From Mycosarcoma maydis (Eukaryota; Basidiomycota; Ustilaginomycetes; Ustilaginales): a stretch of 64,000 nt of DNA. Below, in pieces: positions 49,037 through 60,868 of this stretch. Where the stretch lies: contig NC_026497.1 in the NCBI RefSeq assembly GCF_000328475.2, positions 434,001-498,000 of the forward strand, in the 5' to 3' direction. Every line of letters starts with the position of its first letter. Positions within the stretch are counted from its first letter, which is position 1. The notes beneath the pieces are model-generated. The model had not been told where the DNA came from and searched no databases. It saw only the letters and a program-made list of their open reading frames with translations. A program made the translations under genes and the position numbers.

Positions 49037-51634
49037 TCATAGATGATCAAACGGATACGACGACCCAAGCCATTCATCGATCGAAAGAGCTCCTGACAAG
49101 ATCCCATCCAGGGAAGGAAACAGTGTCTGATCGCCTTGCCAGTCGCTTTCGTTCGATGCTACCGTCCCATCACCCACCGACAATGCCTCGACTGGCTGCC
49201 CACAAGCATCGCTCGTGATGCGTGAAAAGTTGTTCGAGTCCAACCAGCTGTACGATTCTTCCATACCACGAACTAGATCGCTGCCAGCATGTCCATTGGT
49301 AACGCGTGTCTTGCTTCCATCGCCTCCGCCACCCGCCGACGCGGCATTCGACTCCCGCATTTGCGTCGCAGCATCGCTCGTTCCTATACGGCGTTTGGCG
49401 GTTTGTGCAACAAGAGGAGGCTCGTCAAGCTCGCGTTTGCGTTTGCATCTTGAAATACCGCTAAACACCTTTTGAAGTACATCGAGAAACACGTCCTTTG
49501 TGCCGCTCGTATCCAGCCTCTCTTCTGCGATCCTCTCGAGTCCACCTAGGCGAGCGAATGCGTTGCGAATCTTATTTTCGGCGCTAAGCAGCTCTTTGAG
49601 GATACGCCGCGAATTCCGCGCAGCTTCGCTTCCTGGCCCGGCTTTTGAGAGGAGCGAGACGGCGGTCGACAGGCTTGCACGCACCGAGACGGCGTCAAGG
49701 TCGTCTTGGCGTGCACAACATAGCTCCATCACGAGCGCCATCGAGGCACCAAGAAGGAAGAAGCTGACGAGCCAAAACTTGTGGATCACACTGTCTTGCT
49801 GCAGTGACAAGATGCGGATGATGCAGCTGGCCGAAGAAAGGCATGCCTTGCGCGCGAAACGCCACTCGTCATCGGTGAAGCCTGAAAGCTGATGGACGCG
49901 ATGCAGTCGAAGGATACGATTGAGATACATGAGCTCGAGCATGACCGACTCCATGGCCTGGTCGGGCTTGTCGAAAGTGCGATCGGGCGAGTAGCGCAGA
50001 CAGGCCGGGGTCGAGTCGTGTACCTCGTTGAGCTTGCTGACGAAGCGGTGAATCTGGGCACGAGAGAGTTTAGGACCTTCGTTGGAGACGTCGACAATCT
50101 CGCGGTAGATAATGACGTAGCGCATGCGCATGGTAACGGCCGACGAATGCGTGTAAACGTCTGGGGAGTGGATGGTGAGGCTATCTCTATGAATTTCAAC
50201 GTTGGCAGGTAGGTTGGTACGGTTCTGCGAAGGATGGACCGAGTAGACGCCAAAGTGAGCGACTGCATGCGACCAGTCAAGCCAGGTCAAGTTCCACCAG
50301 ATGCGTCGACCAAGCTCGCGACGCGCTTCGTTGCTGATGCTACCAAAAGGCTTGCGGGAGGCGCCACCGTGATCGAGACGTGCAAGACCAACGTTTTGAG
50401 CGACCTTGATAGCAGAGCCGAGAAGCGCCCACTGACCCTCGGCCTGCTCTTTGCGATTGTGCTGATACACGCCGAGCAGACAGATACAGGCGAGATGTTC
50501 GAGCTGTTGGGATTGAAGAAAGTTGGAGGACCAGAGCAGCTGTTGACTGCCGGTACAGAGGGTATCAGCTAGGCGAGAGGCTTTTTTCTTTGAGAAGCCG
50601 ATCCTTGTTAGCAGCAGTGGATCGGAGAAATGGAGAGCAAGCGCCATGACGACAAAGTAGCAGCAAACGAGAGCGCTCGAGGGGAATGCAGCCAGCTGGT
50701 CTGGCTGGAGCTTGGAGATGCGCAAGAAGTCTTCGTGGCTCTCGGGAGGCAAGACGCGGGTCGTCCAGTCGACGTGGGAAAAGTAAAAATCCAGAAGAAG
50801 AGCGCTTTTGGATGGTAGAAACTGTGCGAAACGGAAAGCGATATCGGCAGAAGAATCAGCGGAACGCTGATCGAGCATCTGCTCTTCGTCTGTCTCGGGA
50901 TCCTTTATTTCCATGTCGACGGCGGCGGCTGCAGCGCCGCCCAGAGGAAGGCTCTTGAGCTTGTGTTTACGTCCCATAGCAGCATCTTCAAAGAGATCCT
51001 GAATGTCTTGACCAACGGGGAGCTCTTGCGACGAGTCGACACGATCGAGGGTTGATAGAGCATCGTCCGCGGAGGCACCTGGGATCGAGGTGGATGCAAA
51101 GTGAGCGTCAGAGCGTTGGAGATGTTTGCTCATAATGTGGCGTTCCATGCGATCCATTCGTGCTTCTAAACGGTAGAGACGTTCAGCTTCCAAGCCAATG
51201 TATCGGTCCGGCATAAAAGAGGACTCTTGTGGTTCGAGTTTGAACGAGCCTGAAGAAGAGTTGGCAGGCGGCGCCATGGCAATACCCGAAGCGCTTACAT
51301 CGGGTCCACGAGTGTCAGAAAAGGAGGCGCGATGCAGCAGTGGAGCGGTTTCGCGATTAGGAGAGACGGGAGCGCCTAAGGATGAGGTGGTGATGGATGC
51401 GATGGTTTGCTGCACCTGTGTGCAAGAGGAGGCATCACCGCGGATGACGCACGGCGAACAAGGATACTTTTTATCACATCGAGTTTTGCGTTTGCGACAC
51501 TGGAGACAGCTGAGGTTTTTGACGCTACTGTTACTGTATGCTAGAGGGTTGGATGAATCAGGAGCAGCTTGATGGGTGAGGGCGGTAGGGGAAACGTTGG
51601 CGTCATTTGTGTGCGAGGAGGATGAGGATGACAT
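49037..51634 (-). CDS. Zn2Cys6 fungal transcription factor
   Basis: This 865-residue intronless regulator has a zinc cluster at residues 43-71 (Cys43, 46, 53, 59, 62, 71). The fungal-specific regulatory domain lies at about 260-560, with RRELGRRIWWNLTWLDWSHAVAHFGVYSVHPSQ, typical of the domain shared by Xlr1/Gal4-like factors. The gene is convergent with the EthD gene, with only 129 bp between their stop codons. Targets are unknown; the neighbouring esterase, EthD and monooxygenase genes are candidates by position. Confidence 0.85.
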   Translation of the reverse strand: MSSSSSSHTNDANVSPTALTHQAAPDSSNPLAYSNSSVKNLSCLQCRKRKTRCDKKYPCSPCVIRGDASSCTQVQQTIASITTSSLGAPVSPNRETAPLLHRASFSDTRGPDVSASGIAMAPPANSSSGSFKLEPQESSFMPDRYIGLEAERLYRLEARMDRMERHIMSKHLQRSDAHFASTSIPGASADDALSTLDRVDSSQELPVGQDIQDLFEDAAMGRKHKLKSLPLGGAAAAAVDMEIKDPETDEEQMLDQRSADSSADIAFRFAQFLPSKSALLLDFYFSHVDWTTRVLPPESHEDFLRISKLQPDQLAAFPSSALVCCYFVVMALALHFSDPLLLTRIGFSKKKASRLADTLCTGSQQLLWSSNFLQSQQLEHLACICLLGVYQHNRKEQAEGQWALLGSAIKVAQNVGLARLDHGGASRKPFGSISNEARRELGRRIWWNLTWLDWSHAVAHFGVYSVHPSQNRTNLPANVEIHRDSLTIHSPDVYTHSSAVTMRMRYVIIYREIVDVSNEGPKLSRAQIHRFVSKLNEVHDSTPACLRYSPDRTFDKPDQAMESVMLELMYLNRILRLHRVHQLSGFTDDEWRFARKACLSSASCIIRILSLQQDSVIHKFWLVSFFLLGASMALVMELCCARQDDLDAVSVRASLSTAVSLLSKAGPGSEAARNSRRILKELLSAENKIRNAFARLGGLERIAEERLDTSGTKDVFLDVLQKVFSGISRCKRKRELDEPPLVAQTAKRRIGTSDAATQMRESNAASAGGGGDGSKTRVTNGHAGSDLVRGMEESYSWLDSNNFSRITSDACGQPVEALSVGDGTVASNESDWQGDQTLFPSLDGILSGALSIDEWLGSSYPFDHL

Positions 51635-53371
51635 GGTGGCGATGCAGCGATTGCAACAGTAACAGCGCTACAAGAGAAACGACGAAGCGTGGACAGGGTA
51701 TCGAATTGCAATCATCCATGCAGCCAAGTGTGTCAGCATCGATGTACGAATTTCAGGGACGAGATGGTGTGAGTGGCACTGTCGACGCCAAGCTTAGACA
51801 AGCAAAGGCTCGGGGTGGTGACCGCGCGTGGGGTTGGCTGAAGAGGGGTGAGTTATATAGGCGGAGACCATGCGCGGACGAACCGACGACTGAGCCAATT
51901 CGGCTATAGTAACGTTATCTTGGAAGAGCACACGATCCCTGGATCGTGAATCGTGAATCTGTGAATGTGCTTGTGATTTTTGCGGGGAAGCCGATGACCA
52001 AGATAAGAAACGGCCAAGGCGCAGGCGGCTGGCACGCTATCGCGTCGCAGAAACGAGACCGCGTGACCCAAGCCTCGCTTCTCATCGCGCTGCGCACAGA
52101 CAGCTGAGCTGCCAAAATCACAATCGTGAATCTGGACTCGCTCGAGCCATTTCGTGATTCTTGACGTTTGGCCTCACATCCGAAACCCTAACCAAAGCCA
52201 GAAAGCGGGGAGCCAGCTGAGATTCTGCGCTAAGCAGCGCGCCAATCACAATCCAATCCATTTCTAAACCATTCCTAATCCAATCCAATCGAATCGTATC
52301 GAATCCAATCCAATCGAATTCATGATTCCTTCACACAAGAGACACGCTTTGGCCTGCTTGGAGATTATCACCACAAAGCGTGCATGCATCACAGGATGCA
52401 GGCAGACATCACATGTCTTGGGTGTTCTATTCATATTCACTTCAAGCAGGGGTTAGGCTCTTGTCAGGTGGCTGCGCTCACAGCACATGGCCATGTTGCG
52501 TGTGCCGTTTGGATAAGAGCGGCAAACGAAGGCCAGAAATACGCGATAGGGTTGGTTCGCTTGGGCTTGCGCGTGTCGGACTAAGTCCGCGAACATTGTC
52601 CACGGCCACCAGACCACGCTCGCCCGTGGCACGCGCCATTTGGGAATTTGGCTCGCTCGACTGTAGTGCTGCCAGATTCCGCCTGTATTATTTTGCCTTC
52701 GACACTCAAGACTGGTGACTGGCAACTGCGCTTCTGAATGCCCCGCGGTTGGCTGTGCGGTATGTAACACTCGACAAGTTTGAGCTCGAGTGTGGCTTGT
52801 TGGATAGGATTCGTGTTCGTGTGATTGATTGACTAACTGATTGATTGATTGATTGCATACGACACTCGAGCCCGACTCGAGAGAATCGCAGTCGATGACC
52901 GAAGCGAATCGGTTGGTGGTTTGCTGCTCCCTTGCTTGCGGTTCGAATCGCTATAGGGAGCGCCGCGCCGCGTATCAGTCCGATACCACTGCTCTTGTGG
53001 TCCTGTGACTTGGCCACATTTACGCTTTGCCATGCCTGAACCCCTTTGAGATTTGCACGGCGGCACATGACCGATTGCTTCACTCGTGAATGACTGTCGC
53101 TCAGTGCCGCCTGCCTTCGGACCATGTCCGGGTCGAGAGGCCGCTGCTTTCTCTCGCCTCCTCGGTCTCTGTCGTACTTGCTCTTGCCCTTCGCACCGGC
53201 TGGACTCAGCAGGCGTTGAAGAGTGACGTCCAACATTGCCAATGCTGTTTATAAAGTCGAGCGGCCTAGCCGTTCTGTCGTCGTCCTCGCCGTCATCATC
53301 ATCCTTGCCATCGTTATTGCACATCACCACAGCCTTCTGCTCATAGCATAGCTGCCATCCGCACATACATA
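51635..53371. other. Long divergent promoter region with microsatellites and dispersed motifs
   Basis: Between the Zn2Cys6 gene (minus) and the monooxygenase gene (plus). Holds motif copies near 51943-51960 and 52125, an AATCC/AATCG repeat (52250-52325) and a GATT repeat (about 52823-52853). A GGTTCGAATCG at 52940 resembles a tRNA B-box but lacks a tRNA around it. Confidence 0.55.
52250..52325. repeat. Imperfect AATCC/AATCG microsatellite
   Basis: About ten units of AATCC or AATCG with small interruptions, ending in the motif-like GAATTCATGATTCC. Confidence 0.8.
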
Positions 53372-54733
53372 ATGTCCAACTCATCCTCATTCAAGCAGCT
53401 CAACGTCGCAGTGCTTGGAGGCGGCATCGGCGGCTTCTCGGCTGCTCTCGCCCTCCGTCGTGCAGGTCACAAGTGCACCGTATACGAGAGACGTGGCTTC
53501 GACGTAGAGGTGGGCGCTTCGATCTCTTGCGCAGCTAACGGTACCCAATGGCTTCACGACTGGAACGTCGATGTAGCTTCCGGTCGACCGGTGATCCTCA
53601 TGGAGCTCACCATGCGTGACTGGCAAACCGGCGAAATCCTCAATCAATATCACCTCGATGACTACGAAAAGACATGGGGTAATGTCTACAACATGTTCCA
53701 CCGTCAGGATATGCACAAGATGCTCATGGACACCGCCATCGCCAACGACGGAGCAGGCACACCCGTCCAGATTGTCATGGACCACATCGCCGAGGATGTC
53801 GACACCGAGGCTGGCGTCATCACGTTCCGCAACGGCAACAAGGTCACCGCCGACCTCATCATTGGCTCGGACGGTATCCGATCCAAGGCTCGTGTTGCGA
53901 TCGGCGTTACTCCTGACGTAAAGTCGGCTCCACAGACCTGCTACCGTTGCAACGTTAGCAAGGAGGAGGTGGAGCGTCTTGGCCTCACTTGGGCCGCTGA
54001 TCCCGCCATCCAATTCTGGGGCGGTTTCCCAAAGCCTGATCTCAACCAGTACTACAAGATCGTCATGAGCCCATGTGCAGGCGGTGACGTGGTCTCGTTC
54101 TACTGCTTTATGCCTACCGAGCTCACCAAGCACCAGTCGGAAGGTTTCGTCTTTGAAGAGGTGCCGCCCGAGGAGATTTTGGCCGGAGACTACTCGAAGC
54201 TCGACCCGCTCTGCGTCAAGCTCATCCAAAACTCGGTCGAACGCAAGCCGTGGCGATTGTACGTCCACCAGCCCTACTCGCACTGGTACAAGAAGCAGAC
54301 GTGCATCCTCGGCGATGCTGCGCACCCCATGATGCCTCACCAGTCCCAAGGTGCTTGCCAAGCCATCGAGGATGCCGCTGCTCTCGGTATTATTTTCTCG
54401 AAAGAGTACAACTTTACCAGCAACATCGAGGCTGGTCTCAAGCTCTATCAGGACATTCGAAAGCCACGTGCGACACGCGTCCAGCAGGCGTCCACCGCTG
54501 CACTAGAGAATCTCAACGAGCGCATCGGCTTTTCATCGCTCAGCGCACCCGATGCGGCGCTGGCGGCCAAGGAGAACAAGCTGACCGTCAACGAGATGAA
54601 CACCTACGACATGAAGAAGCACATCCGCGAGACTGTATACCCCAGCCAAACCGCCGTCACGAGCGAATCCAAGAGCGCTGTAAACGCGAGCGTTATGCCA
54701 GCAAGCTCAGCAGCGATTGCTGCTGATGCATAG
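53372..54733 (+). CDS. FAD-dependent monooxygenase, salicylate-hydroxylase-like
   Basis: This 453-residue intronless group-A flavoprotein monooxygenase has the FAD dinucleotide motif GGGIGGFSAA (residues 16-25), the DG motif in IIGSDGIRSKAR (about 165-176), and the FAD-ribityl GD motif CILGDAAHPMMPHQSQGACQAIEDA (about 310-334). Its best match by pattern is salicylate 1-hydroxylase-like enzymes, which hydroxylate aromatic acids with NAD(P)H and O2; smut fungi are known to have such genes. The substrate cannot be proven by sequence. No signal peptide. The C-terminal 30 residues are Ser/Ala-rich. Confidence 0.87.
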   Translation: MSNSSSFKQLNVAVLGGGIGGFSAALALRRAGHKCTVYERRGFDVEVGASISCAANGTQWLHDWNVDVASGRPVILMELTMRDWQTGEILNQYHLDDYEKTWGNVYNMFHRQDMHKMLMDTAIANDGAGTPVQIVMDHIAEDVDTEAGVITFRNGNKVTADLIIGSDGIRSKARVAIGVTPDVKSAPQTCYRCNVSKEEVERLGLTWAADPAIQFWGGFPKPDLNQYYKIVMSPCAGGDVVSFYCFMPTELTKHQSEGFVFEEVPPEEILAGDYSKLDPLCVKLIQNSVERKPWRLYVHQPYSHWYKKQTCILGDAAHPMMPHQSQGACQAIEDAAALGIIFSKEYNFTSNIEAGLKLYQDIRKPRATRVQQASTAALENLNERIGFSSLSAPDAALAAKENKLTVNEMNTYDMKKHIRETVYPSQTAVTSESKSAVNASVMPASSAAIAADA

Positions 54734-56373
54734 TTCTCATTCGTCTTTGGATGTCGTTTAAAGAGTCCCCAGCTGCATCTATTTCTCTGGTTTCCACTGC
54801 AATCGCAACCGTGAATGAAACGATATCAACAAGTCGGCATCGTGATCATCGCTTTGTCTGAGCTGCACTTGGTCTGAATACAGTCCCGACCTCATCTCAG
54901 CAACGTGAACCAATCACACGCCGGTAATTCGTGATTGTGCGCAGCTTGATGACAGTTCAGGATCTCGTGCGAACTTGAACCAGCCAAGCGGCATCCGTAA
55001 TTTTGTCAGAAAGCGGAAGCGAAATGAGTCAAGTAACACTGACACTAGCCTCCTGCTGGCTTGAACGCAATCATGAATTGGTCGAGACAGGGACCAGTGG
55101 ATAAGCACTAGACTGGATCCAACTAAAAGTCACGGTAAACGGTGCTACTACGCTTGCAGCTGCTGTGCCTGGGCTTGGACAGTTGAATGCGACCAGTGCG
55201 ACCAGTTGGGGCCATTGGAATTTCAACTGCAACGTAAAACACGAAACGCTTCGAGCGAGCGCATCTGCGGAAGACGCCATGCCGATTCATGATTCTGCCT
55301 CACTGAAGTTAGCTCCAAGATAAAGAGCAAGACTGATTGTTCTTTGTCGACATTTGGCATCCACATCGGTCAATTACTGCATGTCCCACTCGATACTCTC
55401 CGTACGCTTCAGTACAGTACAGAACTGAATCTAACCCTCTTACTTTGGTGGTCTCGAGTTGCGCCGTGAATCACGAATCGTATAAATGGCCGACCACTGT
55501 GGACGCGGACGATGGCGTAAGGCGAAAATTTTGCGATAAGACGTGCTTCTCGAAGCTTGACGCTTGCATGTTGGTGGCTTAAATTTTTTTCAGCTTCTTG
55601 TTCGACAGCCGAGTGGAACGTGGAAGTGCAGTGCAGTACGCAGCTGTCACGCCATCACGATTGCAGATCGTTCCATCCACATCAAATCAGCGCTCGATCC
55701 AGGACGCTTCCATCGGCGACTCTTGGACTCCCAAGCGTCCTCTATGAAGCATGCGCGCATTGCTAAGCGAACAAAGTTCTCGGCATGGCACCTTCCGCGT
55801 GCTTTGCTTTACTTTGCTTTGCTTGCCTAGCCTAGCCTTTGCTTTGCCTTGCTTTGCTTCGTTCGACTGGCTTGCGCTGTTTCCGCCGCGGTCATCGCCG
55901 CCCGAACGGACGGTGCTAGGGGCGCTCGATTCCGTCGGTCCGCCGTCGGCCAATCTTTGTGCTTGTCTGAGCGCACAACACGACGCGTGTGATTGGGTTG
56001 TGTGTTTCCGAGATGAGGTGCGCTTCGGTTTGGATGTCGAAATGGTGTGATGGTGGCACCAACCAACCAAGCACATTGACCTACTTCATGAACGGTCTCC
56101 GTCTTCTTCCAGCGACAGAGTCCCAAGGGGCCGCCAAAACTGAACAGATGCGCTCCAATAGCGCCATTACTTCAATGGTTCCTGCACTAGGCTAGAACCA
56201 CTTGTCGCTAGCGTGCATGGATGCCTTTACGACGATTGCAGATGTGAGATAACAGTCGACATATAAGAAGGTGGAAGCAGCTAGCAACATTTGACAACTC
56301 CATTTGACAACTCGAAACCACCCGTCATCGTCGCTCTATTGTACGAGCTCACCTTGTTGCTGCTCTTGCCGTC
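54734..56373. other. Long intergenic region with low-complexity DNA
   Basis: This holds a TTTGC-rich repeat (55799-55860), motif copies near 54925 and 55468, and the probable promoter and leader of the OPT gene. No gene is supported. Confidence 0.5.
55799..55860. repeat. Imperfect CTTTG/CTTGC microsatellite
   Basis: A pyrimidine-rich run of CTTTG units broken by CCTAGCCTAGCC; no other structure seen. Confidence 0.75.
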
Positions 56374-58861
56374 ATGTCTACAGCTGCGCCGTCGCCGTCC
56401 GATGTGCGCGCCGAGCCTCGTGCCAGCATCGACGAGCTGACCCAACTGCCCATCCTAGACGAGATCGATGCCAAGACCGACGCACTGCGCTCGGAAAAAG
56501 CGTCTTCGTCCCCATCGCTCGACGACTCGGAAAAGGTTGAGATCTCCAACTCAAAATACGTCAATCAGGAATCAGCTGAGGAGCATGTGCGCTCCCAAAA
56601 AGACTCGGAACCCGTGATCCGCAACGGTCGCGATGTATCCGATGTGCTAATCAGCGATCGCGACGACGGCGATGCGTGCTTTACGTTTCGCTCCATCACT
56701 CTGGGCCTGGTGGGAGCTGCATTCCAGTCTGTGCTGACACAGATCTACCGATTCAAGCCGACCGAGGTCTCGATCAACGGAACCTTTCTCGCCATCATCA
56801 TCTACATTTTGGGTACCGCATGGGCGCGGTTTCTGCCGACGCGCAAGCTGCTGGTCACAAAACTCGGAGAGGATCGACTGCCGGCGTGGCTGCTGACCAC
56901 AGTGCACTTTATCAACCCGGGGAGCTTCGGCTTGAAGGAACACGCGATTGCCTCGATCACCGCGTCGTCTGCGTCCAACGGCGCGCATTCGAGCGACGTC
57001 TTTGGAACCCAGAAGCTCTTCTACCCAGATATCCCGGTCACCACTACCACGGCGGTCTTGTCGGTGCTGTCGATCGGACTGTTCGGATATGGCCTGGCGG
57101 GCATCTTCCGACCGATCATTGTCTACCCGGCCGAAATGGTGTATTGGGGAACGCTGCCGCTCGTAGACCTGTTCCAGGCGTTCCACTGGGACAAGAGTTT
57201 CAGCACAAAACGTGTCAAGATGTTCTGGTACAGCTTTGCCGGTATGGGCCTGTACGAGATCCTGCCGGCGTACATCTTCCCGACGCTCAACTCGTTCAGC
57301 ATTCCTTGCCTTGCCAGTCGACACGCTACGGGCAGCCTGGCGCAGACGCTCACCAACGTGTTTGGCGGTGCACAGAGCAACGAAGGTATGGGTCTGCTCA
57401 GTCTCAGTCTCGACTGGCAGTACATCACGTCGTCCCAACTCTCGCTACCGCTCATCCAGCAGGCCAACAGCTGGATCGGATACGCCATCTGCTACATCGC
57501 CATGGCGGCGATTTACTATGGCAATGTGTGGAGCGCCAAGAGTTTCCCATTCATGTCAACCAGCATCTTTGCCGACAACGGCAAACGGTACAACCAGAGT
57601 GCCGTGTTCGTGGGTGGAATTTTGGACAAGTCCAAGTTGGAGGAGGTTGGGTATCCCAATGTGACGGGAACGTATGCGTGGGGGATGCTGATGAGGAACG
57701 CAGCCATCGGAGCGTTGGTGACACACGTTGTTCTGTTCTGGGGGAAAGACGTAATCAAGAGCCTCGGTCAGGCGAGGGACAAGACTCAACCCGATCGACA
57801 CTACCAGGCGATGCGAAAGTACAAGGAAGCGCCTCACTGGTGGTATTTGTTGTTGCTGGCGATTTCGTTTGTGTTCGGGCTGGTGGTGGTGTTGACGCAG
57901 CAGACGACGCTGACATGGTACTCGTACGTGGTCTCGCTGGCGTTGGGCACTATAGTCGCTCCGTTTTCCGGCGTACTGTATGCACTGCTCGGTAACGGAA
58001 TCAGCACCAATAACTTGACCAAGATGATCGGCGGCGTCGTGTCGCCGGGCCGACCGTTGGCCAACTTGTACTTTTACGCGTGGTCACACAGCACGATTGC
58101 GCAGGTGATCAACCTGTCCAACGACCTCAAGATGGGACAGTACCTCAAGATTCCTCCGCGCGCCATGTTCGTCACCCAGGTAATCGGAACGGTGTTTGGT
58201 GCGTTTCTCAACTACGCGATCGCGTCGACCATCATTTCGTCCAAGTTTGAGCTCCTCCATACGAATACGGGCAGCTACGTGTGGTCGGGAGCGTACTATC
58301 AGTCGCTCAACATCAGCGCTGTGACGTGGAGCATGGCCAAGTTCATGTACGGTCCCGGCACGCCCTACTTTATCATTCCCATGGCGGTGCTCATCGGCAT
58401 TGGCGCGGTGGTGGTGCACTGGGTGTTTACGCGCTTTGTTCCACGCATCGGCCAAGTGAAAACGAGCTCTCTGGTCCTGCCCACCGTATTCCTCTACTCG
58501 GCTTGGATGACGTCGGGGCAGAACTGCGTGATCCTTAGCACGATCCTCGTCGGCTTGATCTCGCAAGCTTGGATCCGAACGCGCTACCCGCGCTGGTTCA
58601 AGGAGTACAACTACATTGTCGGTGCCGGTTGGGACGGCGGCAGTCTGCTCGTCATCTTTGTCCTCAGCTTCGCCGTGTTCGGCGCAGCGGGCAAGGAGAG
58701 GCCTTTCCCCACGGTGCGTATCGCGTGTTTCCAATCCCGATTTTCTTCCAGTGAACACTGATCAACTGACAATCGTGCATCATATTGTTTCTCTTGTCTC
58801 GTAACAGTGGGCGGGCAATCCGGATGGCTTCCCGGACTACTGCCCGAATCCTTCTTCCTAG
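56374..58861 (+). CDS. OPT-family oligopeptide/metal-chelate transporter
   Basis: Two exons: 56374-58713 and 58808-58861, with a 94-nt GTGCGT...AACAG intron; total 797 residues. The second exon supplies the family-typical end WAGNPDGFPDYCPNPSS. About 14 or more hydrophobic segments follow an acidic N-terminal tail of about 100 residues. OPT-like blocks include HWDKSFSTKRVKMFWY, FMSTSIFADNGKRYNQSAVF and SNDLKMGQYLKIPPRAMFVTQ. OPT proteins import small peptides, glutathione or iron chelates with protons across the plasma membrane. The substrate is not predictable here. The long alternative-frame ORFs within it are shadows. Confidence 0.9.
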
Positions 58862-59023
58862 ACTTGACGCTTCCGTGTTTCTCATCAGTACCAACTCACG
58901 ACTGTTGGCTGGAATGCGCCACACGACAACGCAATGACCAAACATGCATTAAGTTTCATACACGATGCCTAGTTGCGTTTGTTCACAACGTAGGGTTGCA
59001 CAGTGAGCGTGGATGGTGAGCAT

Positions 59024-60240
59024 TCAGACGAGGCTCTTGGGCGGCGGCAGGACAGGCTGACCCTCGGCGGTGACGTAGGCGGCCGAGAGACCGCCGTCGA
59101 CCAAAAGATCGTGTCCCAGCACATACGACGATTCGTCGGTGGCGACTGTGCATCGAATGCGCAACAGAGTTCGGAGCGAGTCGAGCTTGTCAGTTGCATT
59201 GTCAACGTAGACAAGATGCGAATGGGGTGGGATCAACTTACGGAAAAGAACAGCCTTGGCCTGTTCCACAGCCTCTCCGAAGCGGCCTAGTGGCAGATGG
59301 GTGAGGCGGCGATTGAGTTTTTCGGGGGTGTTGAGGAAATCCATGAGCAGCGGCGTCTGAAGCGGACCGGGGCAGAGCGAGTTAACACGGATGCCCTCGC
59401 GAGCGTGCACCATGGCGAGTTCGCGCGTCATAGCAAGCACCGCACCCTTGGATGCCGTGTATGCAATCTGCGGCGTAGCCGCTCCCCGAAGCGCGACAAA
59501 TGACGCCGTGTTGATGATCGAGCCTCCGACGTGAAGCTTCTTGGCCTCGTCCGTCGCATTGTTGCGCATGGCGAGGATGGCGTGCTTGCAACCATACCAG
59601 ACACCTTTCACGTTGATAGCCTGTGTGAGGTCCCAGATTTTCTCGTCAGTGTTGAGGGCATTGTCGTCGGCAGGGTGCATGATTCCGGCGTTGTTGAACT
59701 AGGAAAGCGCCAGAGCAAAGCAAAAGAACGCGTCAGTGAGCTTGCAACCCCCGCGTAAAAAAGGCGTCGTAGACCACCTACCATGACGTCCAGACGACCG
59801 AACTCGTCGACGGCGCGCTTGACGATCGCTGCCACCTCGTCCTCCTTGCTAACATCGCACTTGACAGCAATCGCCTTGACGGGCAGCTCGGCGTTGCTGA
59901 AACGCTCGTTGACAATGTCGGCGGTCTGCTGGCATGCTTCCAGATTGATGTCGGCCAAGATGAGGTTTGCACCTTCCGAGGCGAAGAGGATAGCGCATTC
60001 ACGCCCGATACCGCTAAACATGCACGACAAACACGACCAGGTGAAAAACAAAACATCAGCGACGCTCGTAGGGTATGTCGATGAGGTGAAGCATGAATGC
60101 GATCACTTACGAACCGCCGCCGGTGATGACAGCCACCTATGCACCAGAAGAAAGCGGACAATGTTTTCAGCGACGCGGCTTGCTCTGAGATGTGATCAGC
60201 GCGGGTCACTTACGCGATGAGGAAGACGAAGACCAGGCAT
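59024..60240 (-). CDS. Short-chain dehydrogenase/reductase
   Basis: Five exons: 60240-60214, 60136-60111, 60013-59782, 59698-59242 and 59145-59024; total 287 residues. The tiny second exon (26 nt) carries most of the cofactor motif, completed at the next junction: VAVITGGGS|GIGRE. Exon 3 ends LDVM, and exon 4 starts FNNAGIMHPAD (NNAG motif). The active site is YTASK with the preceding Ser in SIINTASFVAL, and the NSLCPGPLQTPLL loop follows. The last intron (96 nt) is a multiple of three without stop codons. The substrate is unknown. This gene and the ALDH gene lie on the same strand, about 630 bp apart. Confidence 0.87.
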
Positions 60241-60868
60241 TCTGGGTACCGAACTGAATTGATGGTGACGGTGGTGTTGAAGCAAGTTGTGTTCGAGCTG
60301 ATTCACGATAAACCAGACGTCAGTCGTGAGTGCGAGTCTCGACAGTCCGATTCGTGAGTGCGGGCCCGTGCAGAATCCAGAATTCCACACGCGGTTTTTA
60401 GTTCGTGAAGAACCAATCCGTGATTCACGTCGAAACAAAATGGCACTCGTGGTTCTTCGTGCTTATCTTGCCCGTCAGCCAAAAGTCACCGAGTGTTACT
60501 TACTCACACACACACACACACGCTGCTCGCTTGCAGCTCTCTCTGCCGCGGTTGATCTTTCTCAATAATCCTCAATCGTGAATCTCGGCCAAATGGCCGG
60601 CATGTCTTACTGACTTAACTAGCGGCGCGTTTCGCGAATCGCAATCGCAGCCGCATACATTCACGAACTACGTCTTTCACGCTCAGCCGAATCCAGGATA
60701 TAGAGTAACTCGAGCAAACACTCAGCGATTGCATTCGTCATGCTCACACATGCGCCTGTGCAAGGCTGTGCAATGCGATTCGCGAGCGGAGGCCGGAACG
60801 AGATGGTTTGATGGCGATGCATTCCACTTGCAAGACATACAGGATTTGACCCAACTTGTGACAAAGGA
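60241..60868. other. Intergenic region with a CA microsatellite and dispersed motifs
   Basis: Contains motif-like copies near 60301 and 60420, a (CA) run at about 60505-60521, and a TTTCGCGAATCGCAATCGC stretch near 60635 (the CpG form of the motif). No gene is supported. Confidence 0.55.

Noticed and set aside
52923..52960. tRNA gene suggested by GGTTCGAATCG at 52940
   Set aside because: No A-box, acceptor stem or anticodon arm at the right spacing.
53387..54361. 324-codon frame antisense to the monooxygenase
   Set aside because: A shadow of the flavoprotein gene; its sequence is low in hydrophobic core patterns and matches no family.
56676..57995. 439-codon alternative frame within the OPT gene
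   Set aside because: It overlaps the OPT frame on the same strand, has no membrane or domain pattern, and is explained by codon bias.
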